Source of the DNA: Halomonas sp. 25-S5
GTDB lineage: Bacteria; Pseudomonadota; Gammaproteobacteria; Pseudomonadales; Halomonadaceae
Reading direction: 5' to 3'
Length of the DNA: 64,000 nt
Assembly: GCF_029889845.1 (NCBI RefSeq)
Contig: NZ_JARANV010000006.1
Span: 62,001 to 126,000, forward strand
Each line of letters starts with the position of its first letter. Within the stretch, counting starts at the first letter, position 1. The notes under the pieces are model-generated. The model searched no databases, was not told where the DNA came from, and saw only the letters and a program-made list of their open reading frames with translations. Positions 47,178 to 56,491 of the stretch are shown piece after piece. A program made the translations under genes and the position numbers.

Positions 47178-49982
47178 ATGGGTAACAATCAGAATCCCGA
47201 GCAGCGCGCCCGCGATCGCATCGATGACCAGCTCCGGTCTTCCGGCTGGCTCGTACAGAGCCTGGCAGAGCTGAATCCGTCGGCGGCGCGGGGCGTGGCA
47301 GTGCGGGAGTATCCCACTGACACTGGACCCATGGACTATCTTCTGCTGGTGGACGGCGTGCCGGTGGGCCTGATCGAAGCCAAGCGCGAGGAGGAAGGCC
47401 ATCGCATCAGCAAGGTGGAGGAGCAGTCGGCCCGCTATGCCGAGGCCGAGCTGAAGCATATCGGCAAGGTGGATCTGCGCTTCGTCTATGAAGCCACCGG
47501 CGAGATCACTCGTTTCACCGACCGCCACGATCCGGCGCCCCGCGCCCGCGAAGTGTTCCAGTTCCATCGCCCGGAGACCCTGGCAGAGTGGCGCTCGCAG
47601 ACCGCCCCCTTCCGGGCCCGGCTTCAGGCGCTGCCGGTGCTGCAGCCGGACGGCCTGCGCGACTGCCAGTTCCGCGCCATCGGCAACCTGGAAACCTCGC
47701 TGAAGGAAAACCGTCTCCGGGCGTTGATCCAGATGGCCACCGGCGCGGGCAAGACCTTCACCGCCATCACCAGCATCTACCGCCTGCTCAAGCACGCCGG
47801 CGCCAAGCGCGTGCTGTTCCTGGTGGACACCCGCAACCTGGGCGTACAGGCGGAGAACGAGTTCCACCAGTACCTGCCCCAGGACGACAACCGCAAGTTC
47901 ACCGAGCTCTACACCGTCCAGCGCCTGCGCTCGCCCCATGTGCCCCGCGACGGCCAGGTCTGCATCAGCACCATCCAGCGGCTCTACTCCATCCTCAAGG
48001 GTGAGCCATTGCCCGAAGAGGCCGAAGACGAACCGGCCGGGCTCGATGCCCTGCGCAAGGAACCGTTGCCGGTGGTGTACAACGCCAAGGTGCCGCCGGA
48101 GTTCTTCGATGTCATCGTCATCGACGAGTGCCACCGCTCCATCTACAACCTCTGGCGGCAGGTGATCGAGTATTTCGACAGTTTCCTGGTGGGGCTCACC
48201 GCCACGCCGGACAACCGCACCTACGGCTTCTTCCAGCAGAACGTGGTCAGCGAATACCCGCTGGAGCAGTCCGTGGTGGACGGCGTGAACGTGGATCACT
48301 TCATCTGGCGCATCGACACTCGGCTGACTCGGGAAGGGGCGACGATCGAGGCGGAGGAGACCGTCGAGCATCGCGACCGCCTGACCCGCGAACAGCGCTG
48401 GTCGCAGCTCGACGAGGACCTGGAATACGCCGGCAGCCAGCTCGACCGCAGCGTGGTCAACCCCAACCAGATCCGCACCGTCATCCGCGCCTTCCGCGAC
48501 GCCCTGCCGCGCATGTTCCCGCAGCGTCGCCTGTCGGAAGGCGAGGGCGGCCCCGGCATCAACGCTGGCGGCATCGAGGTGCCCAAGACCCTGATCTTCG
48601 CCAAGACCGACAGCCACGCCGACGACATCATCAAGATCGTCCGCGAGGAGTTCGCCGCCGGCAACGACTTCTGCAAGAAGATCACCTACCGCATCGACGA
48701 AGATCCCCAGGGCCTGCTCAACAGCTTCCGCAACGACTACCACCCGCGCATCGCCGTCACCGTGGACATGATCGCCACCGGCACCGACGTGAAGCCCCTC
48801 GAGTGCCTGCTGTTCATGCGCGACGTGAAAAGCCGCAACTACTACATGCAGATGGTCGGCCGCGGCACCCGTAGCCTGGACGCCGACGGCCTGCGCCAGG
48901 TCAACCGCTCCGCCAGTGGCCCGAAGGAACACTTCGTGCTGGTCGACGCCGTGGGGGTGAGCGAGTCGAAAAAGATGGAAACCGGCACCCTGGAGCGCCA
49001 GCCCAGCGTGCCCATGAAGGCGCTCATGCAGGGCGTGACCATGGGCGTGCGCGACCCGGACACCCTGACCAGCCTGGCCGGCCGCCTGGCCCGCTTCAGC
49101 AAGCGACTCGACGACGAGCAGCACCAGAACGTGCGCAGGATCACCGGCGGCCCGGACCTCAACACCATCGCCGCCGAATTGCTGGCCACCGACGACCCGG
49201 ACGCCCTGCGCCGCGCCGCCCGCGAGGCCCACCAGCTGCCCGAATCCGCCGAACCCAGCCCGGCGCAGATCGAGACGGTGCGCGAGCAGCGAGCCAAGGC
49301 CGCCACCGCCGCCATCACCGGCCCGCTGACCACCTACCTCGAAGAGGTCCGCCAGCGCCAGGAGCAGCTGGTGGATGAGATCAACCCGGACGAGGTCACC
49401 ACCAGCGACTGGGAGACCGACGCCGACACCCACCGCGAGAACCTGCGCCAGGCATTTCGCGAGTGGCTGGAGGCCCACCGGGACGACATCGACGCCCTGA
49501 CCATTTACTATCACCAGCCGCACCGGCGCCGCGAGATCACCGCCCGGGCCATTCGCGAGCTGCGCGACGCGCTCAAGCGCGAGAAGCCGCAGCTCGCCCC
49601 GGCCCGGGTGTGGGACGCCTACGCCCGCCTGGATCAGGTGCCAGCGCGCCGGCCGGAATCGGAACTGGCGCAGATCATCGCCCTGGTGCGCCGGGTCAGC
49701 GGCTGGGACGACAAGCTCACGCCCTACGCCGACACCGTGCGCGCCAACTTCAAGCGCTGGGTCTTCGGCCGGCACTCCGGCAACCAGCCCAAATTCAACG
49801 AGGCACAGATGGCCTGGCTCGAAAAGATCCGCGACCACATCACCGCCAGCTTCCACATCGGCGTGGAAGACCTGGACTACGCCCCCTTCGACGCCGAAGG
49901 CGGACGCGGGCGCATGTGGCAGCTATTCGGAGAGGATATGGAGAACGTATTGGACCAGATAAATGACGAGATGGCGGCGTGA
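47178..49982 (+). CDS. hsdR: Type I restriction endonuclease subunit R
   Basis: A 934-residue HsdR that cleaves unmodified DNA after ATP-driven translocation. The N-terminal PD-(D/E)xK nuclease has Asp53 (PMDYLLLVDG), Glu67 and Lys69 (LIEAK). The SF2 motor has Walker A ATGAGKT (187-193), DECH (316-319), LVGLTATPDN and QMVGRGTRS. The start MGNNQNPEQRARDRID follows GGTGGG; an ATG 15 bases upstream lacks a site. It heads the operon and overlaps hsdS by 4 bases (GTGA). Confidence 0.95.
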   Translation: MGNNQNPEQRARDRIDDQLRSSGWLVQSLAELNPSAARGVAVREYPTDTGPMDYLLLVDGVPVGLIEAKREEEGHRISKVEEQSARYAEAELKHIGKVDLRFVYEATGEITRFTDRHDPAPRAREVFQFHRPETLAEWRSQTAPFRARLQALPVLQPDGLRDCQFRAIGNLETSLKENRLRALIQMATGAGKTFTAITSIYRLLKHAGAKRVLFLVDTRNLGVQAENEFHQYLPQDDNRKFTELYTVQRLRSPHVPRDGQVCISTIQRLYSILKGEPLPEEAEDEPAGLDALRKEPLPVVYNAKVPPEFFDVIVIDECHRSIYNLWRQVIEYFDSFLVGLTATPDNRTYGFFQQNVVSEYPLEQSVVDGVNVDHFIWRIDTRLTREGATIEAEETVEHRDRLTREQRWSQLDEDLEYAGSQLDRSVVNPNQIRTVIRAFRDALPRMFPQRRLSEGEGGPGINAGGIEVPKTLIFAKTDSHADDIIKIVREEFAAGNDFCKKITYRIDEDPQGLLNSFRNDYHPRIAVTVDMIATGTDVKPLECLLFMRDVKSRNYYMQMVGRGTRSLDADGLRQVNRSASGPKEHFVLVDAVGVSESKKMETGTLERQPSVPMKALMQGVTMGVRDPDTLTSLAGRLARFSKRLDDEQHQNVRRITGGPDLNTIAAELLATDDPDALRRAAREAHQLPESAEPSPAQIETVREQRAKAATAAITGPLTTYLEEVRQRQEQLVDEINPDEVTTSDWETDADTHRENLRQAFREWLEAHRDDIDALTIYYHQPHRRREITARAIRELRDALKREKPQLAPARVWDAYARLDQVPARRPESELAQIIALVRRVSGWDDKLTPYADTVRANFKRWVFGRHSGNQPKFNEAQMAWLEKIRDHITASFHIGVEDLDYAPFDAEGGRGRMWQLFGEDMENVLDQINDEMAA

Positions 49983-51556
49983 GTGAAGTTCCTGAAGGAG
50001 CACCATCAGTGAGACTGGACTTGCTTGGGCAGCGTTTTCCTGCTCCAAAATGGTGGAAAGTGGCTGCGCTTGATGATGTGGCCTTGATATTGGACTCCTA
50101 TCGAGAGCCTGTTAATAACAAGGAACGTCAACAACGAATTGATGGTAAGGGCGTCTCCGAACTTTTCCCGTACTACGGCGCTACAGGGCAGGTTGATTAC
50201 ATTGATGATTACAAACTTGATGGGAAATACGTCCTCTTGGGGGAGGATGGTGCTCCCTTCCTAGAGCCGGAGAAGGCGAAAGCGTACATCGTTGAAGGGA
50301 AAGTATGGGTAAACAATCATGCTCACATTCTCTCACCGAGAATCAATCCTGACTTCTTCTGCTATTATCTGAATTCTGCAGATTATGCGCCAGTTGTAAC
50401 CGGGACGACAAGGCTGAAGCTTAATCAGCGCGCTATGCGAAGAATAGCGATTGCTGTCCCTCCACTTAGCGAACAACGCCGCATCGTCGCCAAAGTCGAA
50501 GAGCTCTTCTCCGAATTGGACAAGGGCTTGGAAAGCCTGAAAACAGCTCGTGCCCAGCTCAAGACCTACCGCCAGTCCCTGCTCAAGGCCGCGTTCGAAG
50601 GCCGCCTCACCGAGCAGTGGCGCCGTGATAATGCCGACAAACTCGAATCCGCCGACCAGCTCCTCCAGCGTATCCGCGAAGAACGCGAAGCGCGCTATGA
50701 GCAGCAGCTGGAAGAGTGGAAAGCCGCCTTGGCGGAGTGGGAGGAAACAGGGAAAACGAGCCGAAAACCCAGAAAGCCATCTGCTCTGAAAAATTATGAA
50801 TCACAATCGACTTACCATTTACCCTCGCTACCTGAATCCTGGTTATGGGTGACTCTCAGCGAGCTAATTGAGAGTGCAAAAAACGGACTATACAAACCGA
50901 GCTCCCAGTATGGTTCTGGTTGTGAGATCGTTCGCATTGACGATTTTTACGATGGCGTATTGCGTGAGGAAGGGGAGTTTAAGAAAGTTAGAGCTGATGT
51001 AGAGGAAGCCCAGGGTTATTCCATCCAAAAAAGCGATTTGCTGGTTAACAGGGTCAATAGCATTGAGTACTTGGGTAAGACCGGGCTTGTTCAAGATAGG
51101 CATGCGGGAATGCTATTCGAGAGCAACATGATGCGGTTGCGTTTTTTGCCCGACCTTATTGATCCTAAGCTATATTCAACATACTTAAGCACAAGACAAG
51201 GTAGATCAGAAGTTACACGAAATGCGAAACATGCTGTAAACCAGGCCAGCATAAATCAAACTGATGTTCTTTCGGCTCAAGTTCCGATCCTGTCAAAAGC
51301 GGAGTCGGCCGTTCTGTTGAAGTACTTGGATTCACGCTTTTCGAGAATCAAGCATTTGGAACAAGAGATCGATGCGGCTATTGGCCGCTCGTCGACGCTC
51401 CGCCAATCCATCCTGAAACGCGCCTTCGAAGGCAAGCTCGTCCCTCAGGACCCCGACGACGAACCGGCAAGCCGGTTGCTGGAGCGCATCCGCCAGGAAC
51501 AGGCGGATACGCCCAAACCCGGTCGCCGCAGGCGCAAGGCCGAGGCCTCGGCATGA
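49979..51556 (+). CDS. hsdS: Type I restriction-modification specificity subunit S
   Basis: A 525-residue HsdS with two target-recognition domains (about 20-165 and 280-445) and two conserved helical spacers (LSEQRRIVAKVEELFSELDKGLESLKTARAQL, and LDSRFSRIKHLEQEIDAAIGRSSTLRQSILKRAFEGKL). Each spacer is followed by an AAFEG/AFEGKLVPQDP motif. The target domains are markedly AT-rich while the spacers keep the genome's GC content, the usual mark of exchangeable specificity modules. It starts with GTG inside the hsdR stop and overlaps the next gene by 4 bases. Confidence 0.94.
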   Translation: MSEVPEGAPSVRLDLLGQRFPAPKWWKVAALDDVALILDSYREPVNNKERQQRIDGKGVSELFPYYGATGQVDYIDDYKLDGKYVLLGEDGAPFLEPEKAKAYIVEGKVWVNNHAHILSPRINPDFFCYYLNSADYAPVVTGTTRLKLNQRAMRRIAIAVPPLSEQRRIVAKVEELFSELDKGLESLKTARAQLKTYRQSLLKAAFEGRLTEQWRRDNADKLESADQLLQRIREEREARYEQQLEEWKAALAEWEETGKTSRKPRKPSALKNYESQSTYHLPSLPESWLWVTLSELIESAKNGLYKPSSQYGSGCEIVRIDDFYDGVLREEGEFKKVRADVEEAQGYSIQKSDLLVNRVNSIEYLGKTGLVQDRHAGMLFESNMMRLRFLPDLIDPKLYSTYLSTRQGRSEVTRNAKHAVNQASINQTDVLSAQVPILSKAESAVLLKYLDSRFSRIKHLEQEIDAAIGRSSTLRQSILKRAFEGKLVPQDPDDEPASRLLERIRQEQADTPKPGRRRRKAEASA

Positions 51557-53538
51557 ATACGTTCACGGCCCGCGCGCTGCTCGACCAGCTCCGGCAGCTC
51601 GATGAATCCGATCGCATCGAGGCCAAGCGGGCCTCGGCCATCGGCAAGTCGGTCATGGAGACGGTCTGCGCCCTGGCCAACGAGCCCGGGCTGGGCGGTG
51701 GCTGGTTGCTGCTGGGGGTGGAGAAGGCATCGGACCAGCCGGGGGATTACCGGGTGACCGGTATCGCGGACCCGGACAAGCTGCTGGGTGACCTGCATTC
51801 GCAGTGCGCCAATGCCTTCAATGTGCCGGTGCGGATTCAGGCCCGGGCGGAGGCGCTGGAGGAGGGCACGGTCATCGTGGTGGAGGTGTCGGAGGCCGAT
51901 CCGGCGTCCCGTCCCATCCACTTCGCCAACAAGCCCCTGCCGCGCTCGGCGTGGCGCCGTGGGCCCAGCGGCGACTACCGCTGCAACCAGGACGACCTGG
52001 CGGCGCTGTATCTGGGGCGGGCCGGCCAGAGCCACGATGCCTCGGTCGTCTCCGGCGCCAGCCTGGAAGACCTGGACGCGGACGCCATCGAGCACTACCG
52101 CGATGCCCGCCGCGCGGTGAATCCGGCGGCAGAAGAGCTGACCTTTTCCGACCCGGAGTTGCTGGAGGCGCTGGGCGCCGTGGTCCGCAAGTCGGGCCAG
52201 CTGCACCCGACGGTGGCCGGCGTGCTGCTGTTCGGCCGCCGGGGGGCCCTGCGCCGGCTGTTCCCCGCCAACCGCGTGGACTACATCCGCATTCCCGGCA
52301 AGGAGTGGATCGAGGACCCCCACGAGCGTTTCACCACCCTGGACCTGCGCGATACGCTGCCCCGGCTGATACAACGGGCCACCGCGGCGGTGCTGGATGA
52401 CCTGCCGCGGGCCTTTCAGCTGCCGGAGGGCGAGATCCGGCGGGACGAGAAGACGGTGCTGCCGGACAAGGTGGTCCGGGAGGCGGTGGTGAACGCGGTG
52501 ATGCATCGCAACTACCAGCGTCAGCAGCCCGTCCAGCTGCTGCGCTACAGCAACCGGCTGGAAGTGCAGAACCCGGGCTACTCCCTCAAGGCACTGGAGA
52601 ATCTGGGCGAGCCTGGCTCGCAATGGCGTAACCCGGTGATCGCCTCGGTGCTGCACGAGATGGGGCTGGCGGAGACCAAGGGCAGCGGCATCCGCGTCAT
52701 GCGCCGGCTGATGGAAGAGGCCGGGCTTTCGCCACCCAGCTTCGATTCGGACCGTCACCACGACCAGTTCGCCTCCACCTACCTGTTCCACCACTTCCTG
52801 AGCGAGGCGGATATTGCCTGGCTGGGGCAGTTCCGGCACCTGGGGCTGGGTGAGGACGAGCAGCGAGCGCTGATCTTCCTCCGCGAGACCGGCCGCATCA
52901 CCAATTCCGATTACCGCGACCTGAACCGGGTCGATACGCTGGCCGCCAGTCAGCGCCTGGCGCACCTGCGTGACCTGAAGCTCGTCGAGCAGGTGCCGCG
53001 CGGGCCGGCGACGTACTACGTGCCGGGCGAGCGGCTCGAACCCCTGGCGGAGGAGGGGGAAGGCGATCTCTTCACGCCCTTATCTACGCAGTCGGGGGGC
53101 TTATCTAGGGAGTCTGCCCCCTTATCACAGGAGCCCGGGCCCTTATCGCAGGAGTCTGGAGGCTTATCACAGGAGTCCGGCGGCTTGTCTAGGGAGTCGG
53201 AAGCCTTATCTAGGGAGTCCGAGAGCTTGCCTAGGGAGTCCGAAAGCTTATCCAGGGAGTCTCTGTTAGCAGAGCTGCCGGAATCACTCCGTAGGCAGTT
53301 GGATACCCTGGGCCAGAGGAGCCGCGACACCGGCCGCCTGGAATCCGCAATTTTGGCCCTGTGTGCCCATCGGCCTTGGTCCTTGCGAGAACTGGCAATG
53401 GCCACCAAGCGCAATCCTGCCTATCTGCAGCACCGCTATCTCACCCCGATGGTGCGCAAGGGCCAGTTGCAGCGCAAATTTCCGAATGAACCCAACCGCC
53501 CGGATCAGGCCTACATCGCCACCGAGGAGCAGTCATGA
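51553..53538 (+). CDS. AlbA_2/Schlafen-like and GHKL-type ATPase protein of the type I RM operon
   Basis: A 661-residue protein with an N-terminal AlbA_2 (Schlafen-like, nucleic-acid-binding) domain (ESDRIEAKRASAIGKSVMETVCALANEPGLGGGWLLLGV), a GHKL-like HATPase_c_4 region (VVREAVVNAVMHRNYQ, NPVIASVLHEMGLAETKGSGI) and C-terminal winged helices. Between them lies a nine-unit heptapeptide repeat (53080-53268). Such genes recur inside type I RM operons, role unproven; a regulatory or immunity function is plausible. It overlaps hsdS and hsdM by 4 bases each, so all four are cotranslated. Confidence 0.85.
   Translation: MNTFTARALLDQLRQLDESDRIEAKRASAIGKSVMETVCALANEPGLGGGWLLLGVEKASDQPGDYRVTGIADPDKLLGDLHSQCANAFNVPVRIQARAEALEEGTVIVVEVSEADPASRPIHFANKPLPRSAWRRGPSGDYRCNQDDLAALYLGRAGQSHDASVVSGASLEDLDADAIEHYRDARRAVNPAAEELTFSDPELLEALGAVVRKSGQLHPTVAGVLLFGRRGALRRLFPANRVDYIRIPGKEWIEDPHERFTTLDLRDTLPRLIQRATAAVLDDLPRAFQLPEGEIRRDEKTVLPDKVVREAVVNAVMHRNYQRQQPVQLLRYSNRLEVQNPGYSLKALENLGEPGSQWRNPVIASVLHEMGLAETKGSGIRVMRRLMEEAGLSPPSFDSDRHHDQFASTYLFHHFLSEADIAWLGQFRHLGLGEDEQRALIFLRETGRITNSDYRDLNRVDTLAASQRLAHLRDLKLVEQVPRGPATYYVPGERLEPLAEEGEGDLFTPLSTQSGGLSRESAPLSQEPGPLSQESGGLSQESGGLSRESEALSRESESLPRESESLSRESLLAELPESLRRQLDTLGQRSRDTGRLESAILALCAHRPWSLRELAMATKRNPAYLQHRYLTPMVRKGQLQRKFPNEPNRPDQAYIATEEQS
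53080..53268 (+). repeat. Nine tandem 21-bp units encoding L-S-(R/Q)-E-S-x-x
   Basis: Nine in-frame 21-bp units encode, in order, LSTQSGG, LSRESAP, LSQEPGP, LSQESGG, LSQESGG, LSRESEA, LSRESES, LPRESES and LSRESLL. The core TTATC(A/T)(A/C)(A/G)GGAGTC is well kept. Because each unit is a multiple of three, gain or loss of units would change the linker length without breaking the frame. The segment is hydrophilic and likely disordered. Confidence 0.92.
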
Positions 53539-55049
53539 ACGCCGAAAACCTGGTTTCCAAGGTCTGGAACTTCTGCCACATGCTCCGCGACGACGGCGTG
53601 AGCTATGGCGACTACCTGGAACAGCTCACCTACCTGATCTTTCTCAAGATGGCGGACGAATACAGCAGCCCGCCCTGGCATCGGGATGTGGGCATCCCCG
53701 AGCGATACAACTGGCAAAGTCTCAAGGCCCGCAAGGGGGCGGAGCTCGAGGGGCATTACATCGAGCTGCTGCGCCAGCTGGGCAGGGAGCGGGGCATGCT
53801 CGGCCAGATCTTCACCAAGGCCCAGAACAAGATCCAGGACCCGGCCAAGCTGGCGCGGCTGATCGAGCTGATCGATGCCGAAATCTGGGTGATGCTGGAT
53901 GCCGAGGTCAAGGGCGACATGTACGAGGGCCTGCTGGAGCGCAACGCCCAGGACACCAAGTCCGGCGCCGGCCAGTACTTCACCCCGCGACCGCTGATCC
54001 GCGCCATGGTGGAGTGCGTGCGCCCGCAACCCGCCAGGACGATCTGCGACCCGGCTTGCGGCACCGGCGGCTTCTTCCTTGCTGCCTATGATTACATCAA
54101 GGACCACCACATGGCGGAGATGACCGCCGAGGAGAAGCAGGCGCTCAAGCATCACACCTTCTACGGCAACGAGATCGTCCCCGGCGCGCGGCGTATGTGC
54201 CTGATGAACCTCTTCCTGCACAACATCGGCGACATCAGCGATGACCCCACCATATCGCCCACCGACGCGCTATTGGCGGAGAATCCCCGGCGGCACGACT
54301 ACGTGCTGGCCAATCCGCCCTTTGGCAAGAAGAGCACGCTTACCATCACCAACGAGGCCGGTGAGCAGGAGCGCGAGGAGTTCGAGTACAACCGTCAGGA
54401 CTTCTGGGCCACTACCTCCAACAAGCAGCTCAACTTCGTCCAGCACATCAGGACGCTGCTGAAGGAAAACGGCCAGGCCGCCGTGGTGGTGCCGGACAAC
54501 GTGCTGTTCGAAGGCGGGGCGGGGGAGACGGTACGCCGCAAGCTGATGGAAACCACCGAACTACACACCATCCTGCGCCTGCCCACGGGCATCTTCTACG
54601 CTCATGGCGTGAAGGCCAACGTGCTGTTCTTCGATGGCCGCCCCGGCCGCGCCGAACCCTGGACGGATGCGGTCTGGCTCTATGACTACCGCACCAACAT
54701 CCATCACACGCTGAAGAAGAAGCCGCTGCGCGACGAACACCTGCGCGAGTTCGTCGAGTGCTACAAGCCGGGCGAACGTCACCTGCGCGAAGAGACCTGG
54801 AGCGAGGACAACCCCGAAGGCCGCTGGCGCCGCTACCGCCGGGACGAGATCTTCCAGCGCGACAAGACCAGCCTCGACATCTTCTGGCTGCGCGACAAGT
54901 CCCTGGGCGCTCTGGACAACCTGCCCGAGCCCGACGACATTGCCGAAGAGATCATCGAAAACCTGGAATCCGGCCTGGAAAGCTTCAGGAGCGTGTTATC
55001 GGCGCTGCAGTCCGACACTGATGTGGCGCCGATCCAGCAGACCAACTGA
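53535..55049 (+). CDS. hsdM: Type I restriction-modification DNA methyltransferase subunit M
   Basis: A 504-residue N6-adenine methyltransferase. The N-terminal helical domain (VSKVWNFCHMLRDDGVSYGDYLEQLTYLIFLKMAD) is followed by QYFTPRPLIRAMVECV, the SAM motif DPACGTGGF (172-180) and the catalytic NPPF (260-263). It methylates the sites defined by HsdS and forms the M2S core with it. As the last gene of the operon R-S-AlbA_2-M, the order is unlike the common M-S-R layout. Start overlaps the preceding stop by 4 bases. Confidence 0.95.
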   Translation: MNAENLVSKVWNFCHMLRDDGVSYGDYLEQLTYLIFLKMADEYSSPPWHRDVGIPERYNWQSLKARKGAELEGHYIELLRQLGRERGMLGQIFTKAQNKIQDPAKLARLIELIDAEIWVMLDAEVKGDMYEGLLERNAQDTKSGAGQYFTPRPLIRAMVECVRPQPARTICDPACGTGGFFLAAYDYIKDHHMAEMTAEEKQALKHHTFYGNEIVPGARRMCLMNLFLHNIGDISDDPTISPTDALLAENPRRHDYVLANPPFGKKSTLTITNEAGEQEREEFEYNRQDFWATTSNKQLNFVQHIRTLLKENGQAAVVVPDNVLFEGGAGETVRRKLMETTELHTILRLPTGIFYAHGVKANVLFFDGRPGRAEPWTDAVWLYDYRTNIHHTLKKKPLRDEHLREFVECYKPGERHLREETWSEDNPEGRWRRYRRDEIFQRDKTSLDIFWLRDKSLGALDNLPEPDDIAEEIIENLESGLESFRSVLSALQSDTDVAPIQQTN

Positions 55050-55316
55050 CAGGTCAGCCAAGCGCTGCTTGACGTTGTGCAAGCGCTGCGCCAGGGAGCG
55101 ACGCCAGCCGTGAGCCATCGGGAATTTGGGATTCCCATCCCGACCCGTTCAAGACACCAGGTGCAGGCGCCTGGCCAGTGGTTGCTGACCATCGCTTGCT
55201 GAACCGCCGGCCAGGCAAGATACGGGACCCAGTAACGCTACCGGATGGCCTCGGCGGCGATTTTTCTTCACAGAGCCCTCCAGCGAGGGGCCGCGTAACC
55301 CACAGGGCGATGGTGT

Positions 55317-55616
55317 ATGAACCCCAAGGGGCCGCCTGGCGTGGCTGGCTCGATCGTATTGGCCTTGCTGGCCGCTGGGGCGATGTTTTGTGGCGTGGAT
55401 GCCATTCTGTCGGATTCGGTCACCACACCGGCGAAATTCGGAGGCGACCACCGTGTGCACGGCACGGATACCGTCTTGATCGGTGTGGGCTGGATCCTGA
55501 TGGGCTTGGCTATCGCCGCCCGAATTCTGGTTGGCAGGGGAGGTGGACACGCCGGTGTTGTGGCGTCGGTCGCCCTTGCCGTCATCGGCGGCCTGTTCTG
55601 GTTAGCCGTGGTGTAG
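55317..55616 (+). CDS. Small three-helix membrane protein
   Basis: A 99-residue hydrophobic protein with three likely TM helices (VAGSIVLALLAAGAMFCGV, DTVLIGVGWILMGLAIAARIL, AGVVASVALAVIGGLFWLAVV). No homologue is recognised and no clear ribosome-binding site precedes the ATG. It lies between hsdM and the DUF427 gene in the same orientation. Confidence 0.5.
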   Translation: MNPKGPPGVAGSIVLALLAAGAMFCGVDAILSDSVTTPAKFGGDHRVHGTDTVLIGVGWILMGLAIAARILVGRGGGHAGVVASVALAVIGGLFWLAVV

Positions 55617-55641
55617 GCGACTCGCTGGGCTGCAGTGCCCT

Positions 55642-55760
55642 TCATCGCCATGTACCCGCGCCGATCCGCAGCGGCTTGCCATCGTCGGGCACCAGCCATA
55701 CTTCGCCGGCCACGCCGACGTTCAGCGTCAGCGGAGATTCGGCGAGGATACCCCGCGACC
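55642..55760 (-). pseudogene. C-terminal remnant of an unknown gene
   Basis: In the minus-strand frame ending at TGA (55642-55644) the sequence reads ILAESPLTLNVGVAGEVW then LVPDDGKPLRIGAGTWR. Composition and codon use look like a real protein end, but no start or upstream coding sequence is visible. It may be the 3' remainder of a gene replaced at the island junction. Confidence 0.3.
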
Positions 55761-55869
55761 ACGGCGGCGGGTATGACCAATGACGAAGACGCACTTGCCC
55801 CAAATCGAGTGACAGCTTCCCCCATGTTCCCTAAGCTGGTTGAGACGCCAACCAGCAAGGGAGCTGTCA

Positions 55870-56211
55870 ATGGCCGACCACACTGCACCCCGCATCAGCT
55901 TGCAGCCGCATACCCGACGGGTGCGCATTCTTGATGGCGACACCCTGATCGCCGATACCCACAACGCTATCGAACTGCGCGAACGTGGCTATCCGCCGAG
56001 GCAGTACCTACCCCGCGATGATGTGCGCATGGACCTGCTGACGCCCTCCGAGACCGTCACCCATTGTCCGTTCAAGGGCGACACTACCTATTACTCACTT
56101 CCCGATATCGCCGATATGGCCTGGAGCTATGAACAGCCGACTGAGGAGATGCAGGCGATTGCCGGCCGGCTGGCGTTTGACGCCGACAAGGCGACGGAGA
56201 TTGTAGAGTGA
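55870..56211 (+). CDS. DUF427 family protein
   Basis: A 113-residue protein with the full DUF427 pattern: RVRILDGDTLIADTHNAIELRERGYPPRQYLPRDDVRMDLL, then THCPFKGDTTYYSLPDIADMAWSYEQP. The family forms a small beta-barrel-like fold with unknown function. The ATG follows AGGGAG. It is the last gene with normal host GC content before the AT-rich block. Confidence 0.9.
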   Translation: MADHTAPRISLQPHTRRVRILDGDTLIADTHNAIELRERGYPPRQYLPRDDVRMDLLTPSETVTHCPFKGDTTYYSLPDIADMAWSYEQPTEEMQAIAGRLAFDADKATEIVE

Positions 56212-56224
56212 GGTCAGATATCGA

Positions 56225-56258
56225 CCCTAAGCGGACATGTCGGAAAGGGCATCATGCG
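56225..56258. repeat. Left copy of an imperfect direct repeat bracketing the AT-rich defence block
   Basis: CCCTAAGCGGACATGTCGGA and following bases match 61773-61806 at about 28 of 33 positions, in the same orientation. The left copy begins 13 bases after the DUF427 stop codon. The two copies enclose the five-gene TIR/Nmad2/MazG/UDG block of 5.5 kb. It could be an attachment-like or recombination scar, or a genome-wide intergenic element. Confidence 0.6.
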
Positions 56259-56372
56259 AGTTTATTCATGTTATGAAAAAAGCATGAAGATCAGCAATAA
56301 TACATCCGGGGTGCTCTTGATGTTTCGAGCTTTGAGCGGGCTCAGATAGAGGTCAAGGATATCGCAACATTG

Positions 56373-56401
56373 TTGAACTCGCGTATATGTTCATATTTAA
56401 T
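56373..56401 (+). promoter_or_regulatory. Candidate promoter of the TIR/Nmad2/SLOG operon
   Basis: TTGAAC at 56373-56378 and TTTAAT at 56396-56401 are separated by 17 bases, about 90 bases before the TIR gene. The surroundings are AT-rich. The match to sigma-70 consensus is partial, so this is a weak call. Confidence 0.3.
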
Positions 56402-56491
56402 ATTTAGCAAGAAGTCTAATGCCGATTCGAAAAGAAAGGGAGGTTCAATAAATGTGATTTCTATGATTTTTATCAACGCAGGGAGATAAGT

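Noticed and set aside
47136..49856. 906-codon minus-strand ORF opposite hsdR
   Set aside because: It lies entirely opposite hsdR, whose motifs are complete, and its valine/glycine/leucine-rich sequence is the usual antisense artefact.
55068..55105. Repeated 10-mer CAAGCGCTGC behind hsdM, considered as a CRISPR or terminator element
   Set aside because: Only two copies 21 bases apart, no stem-loop with T-run and no further repeats; not an array.
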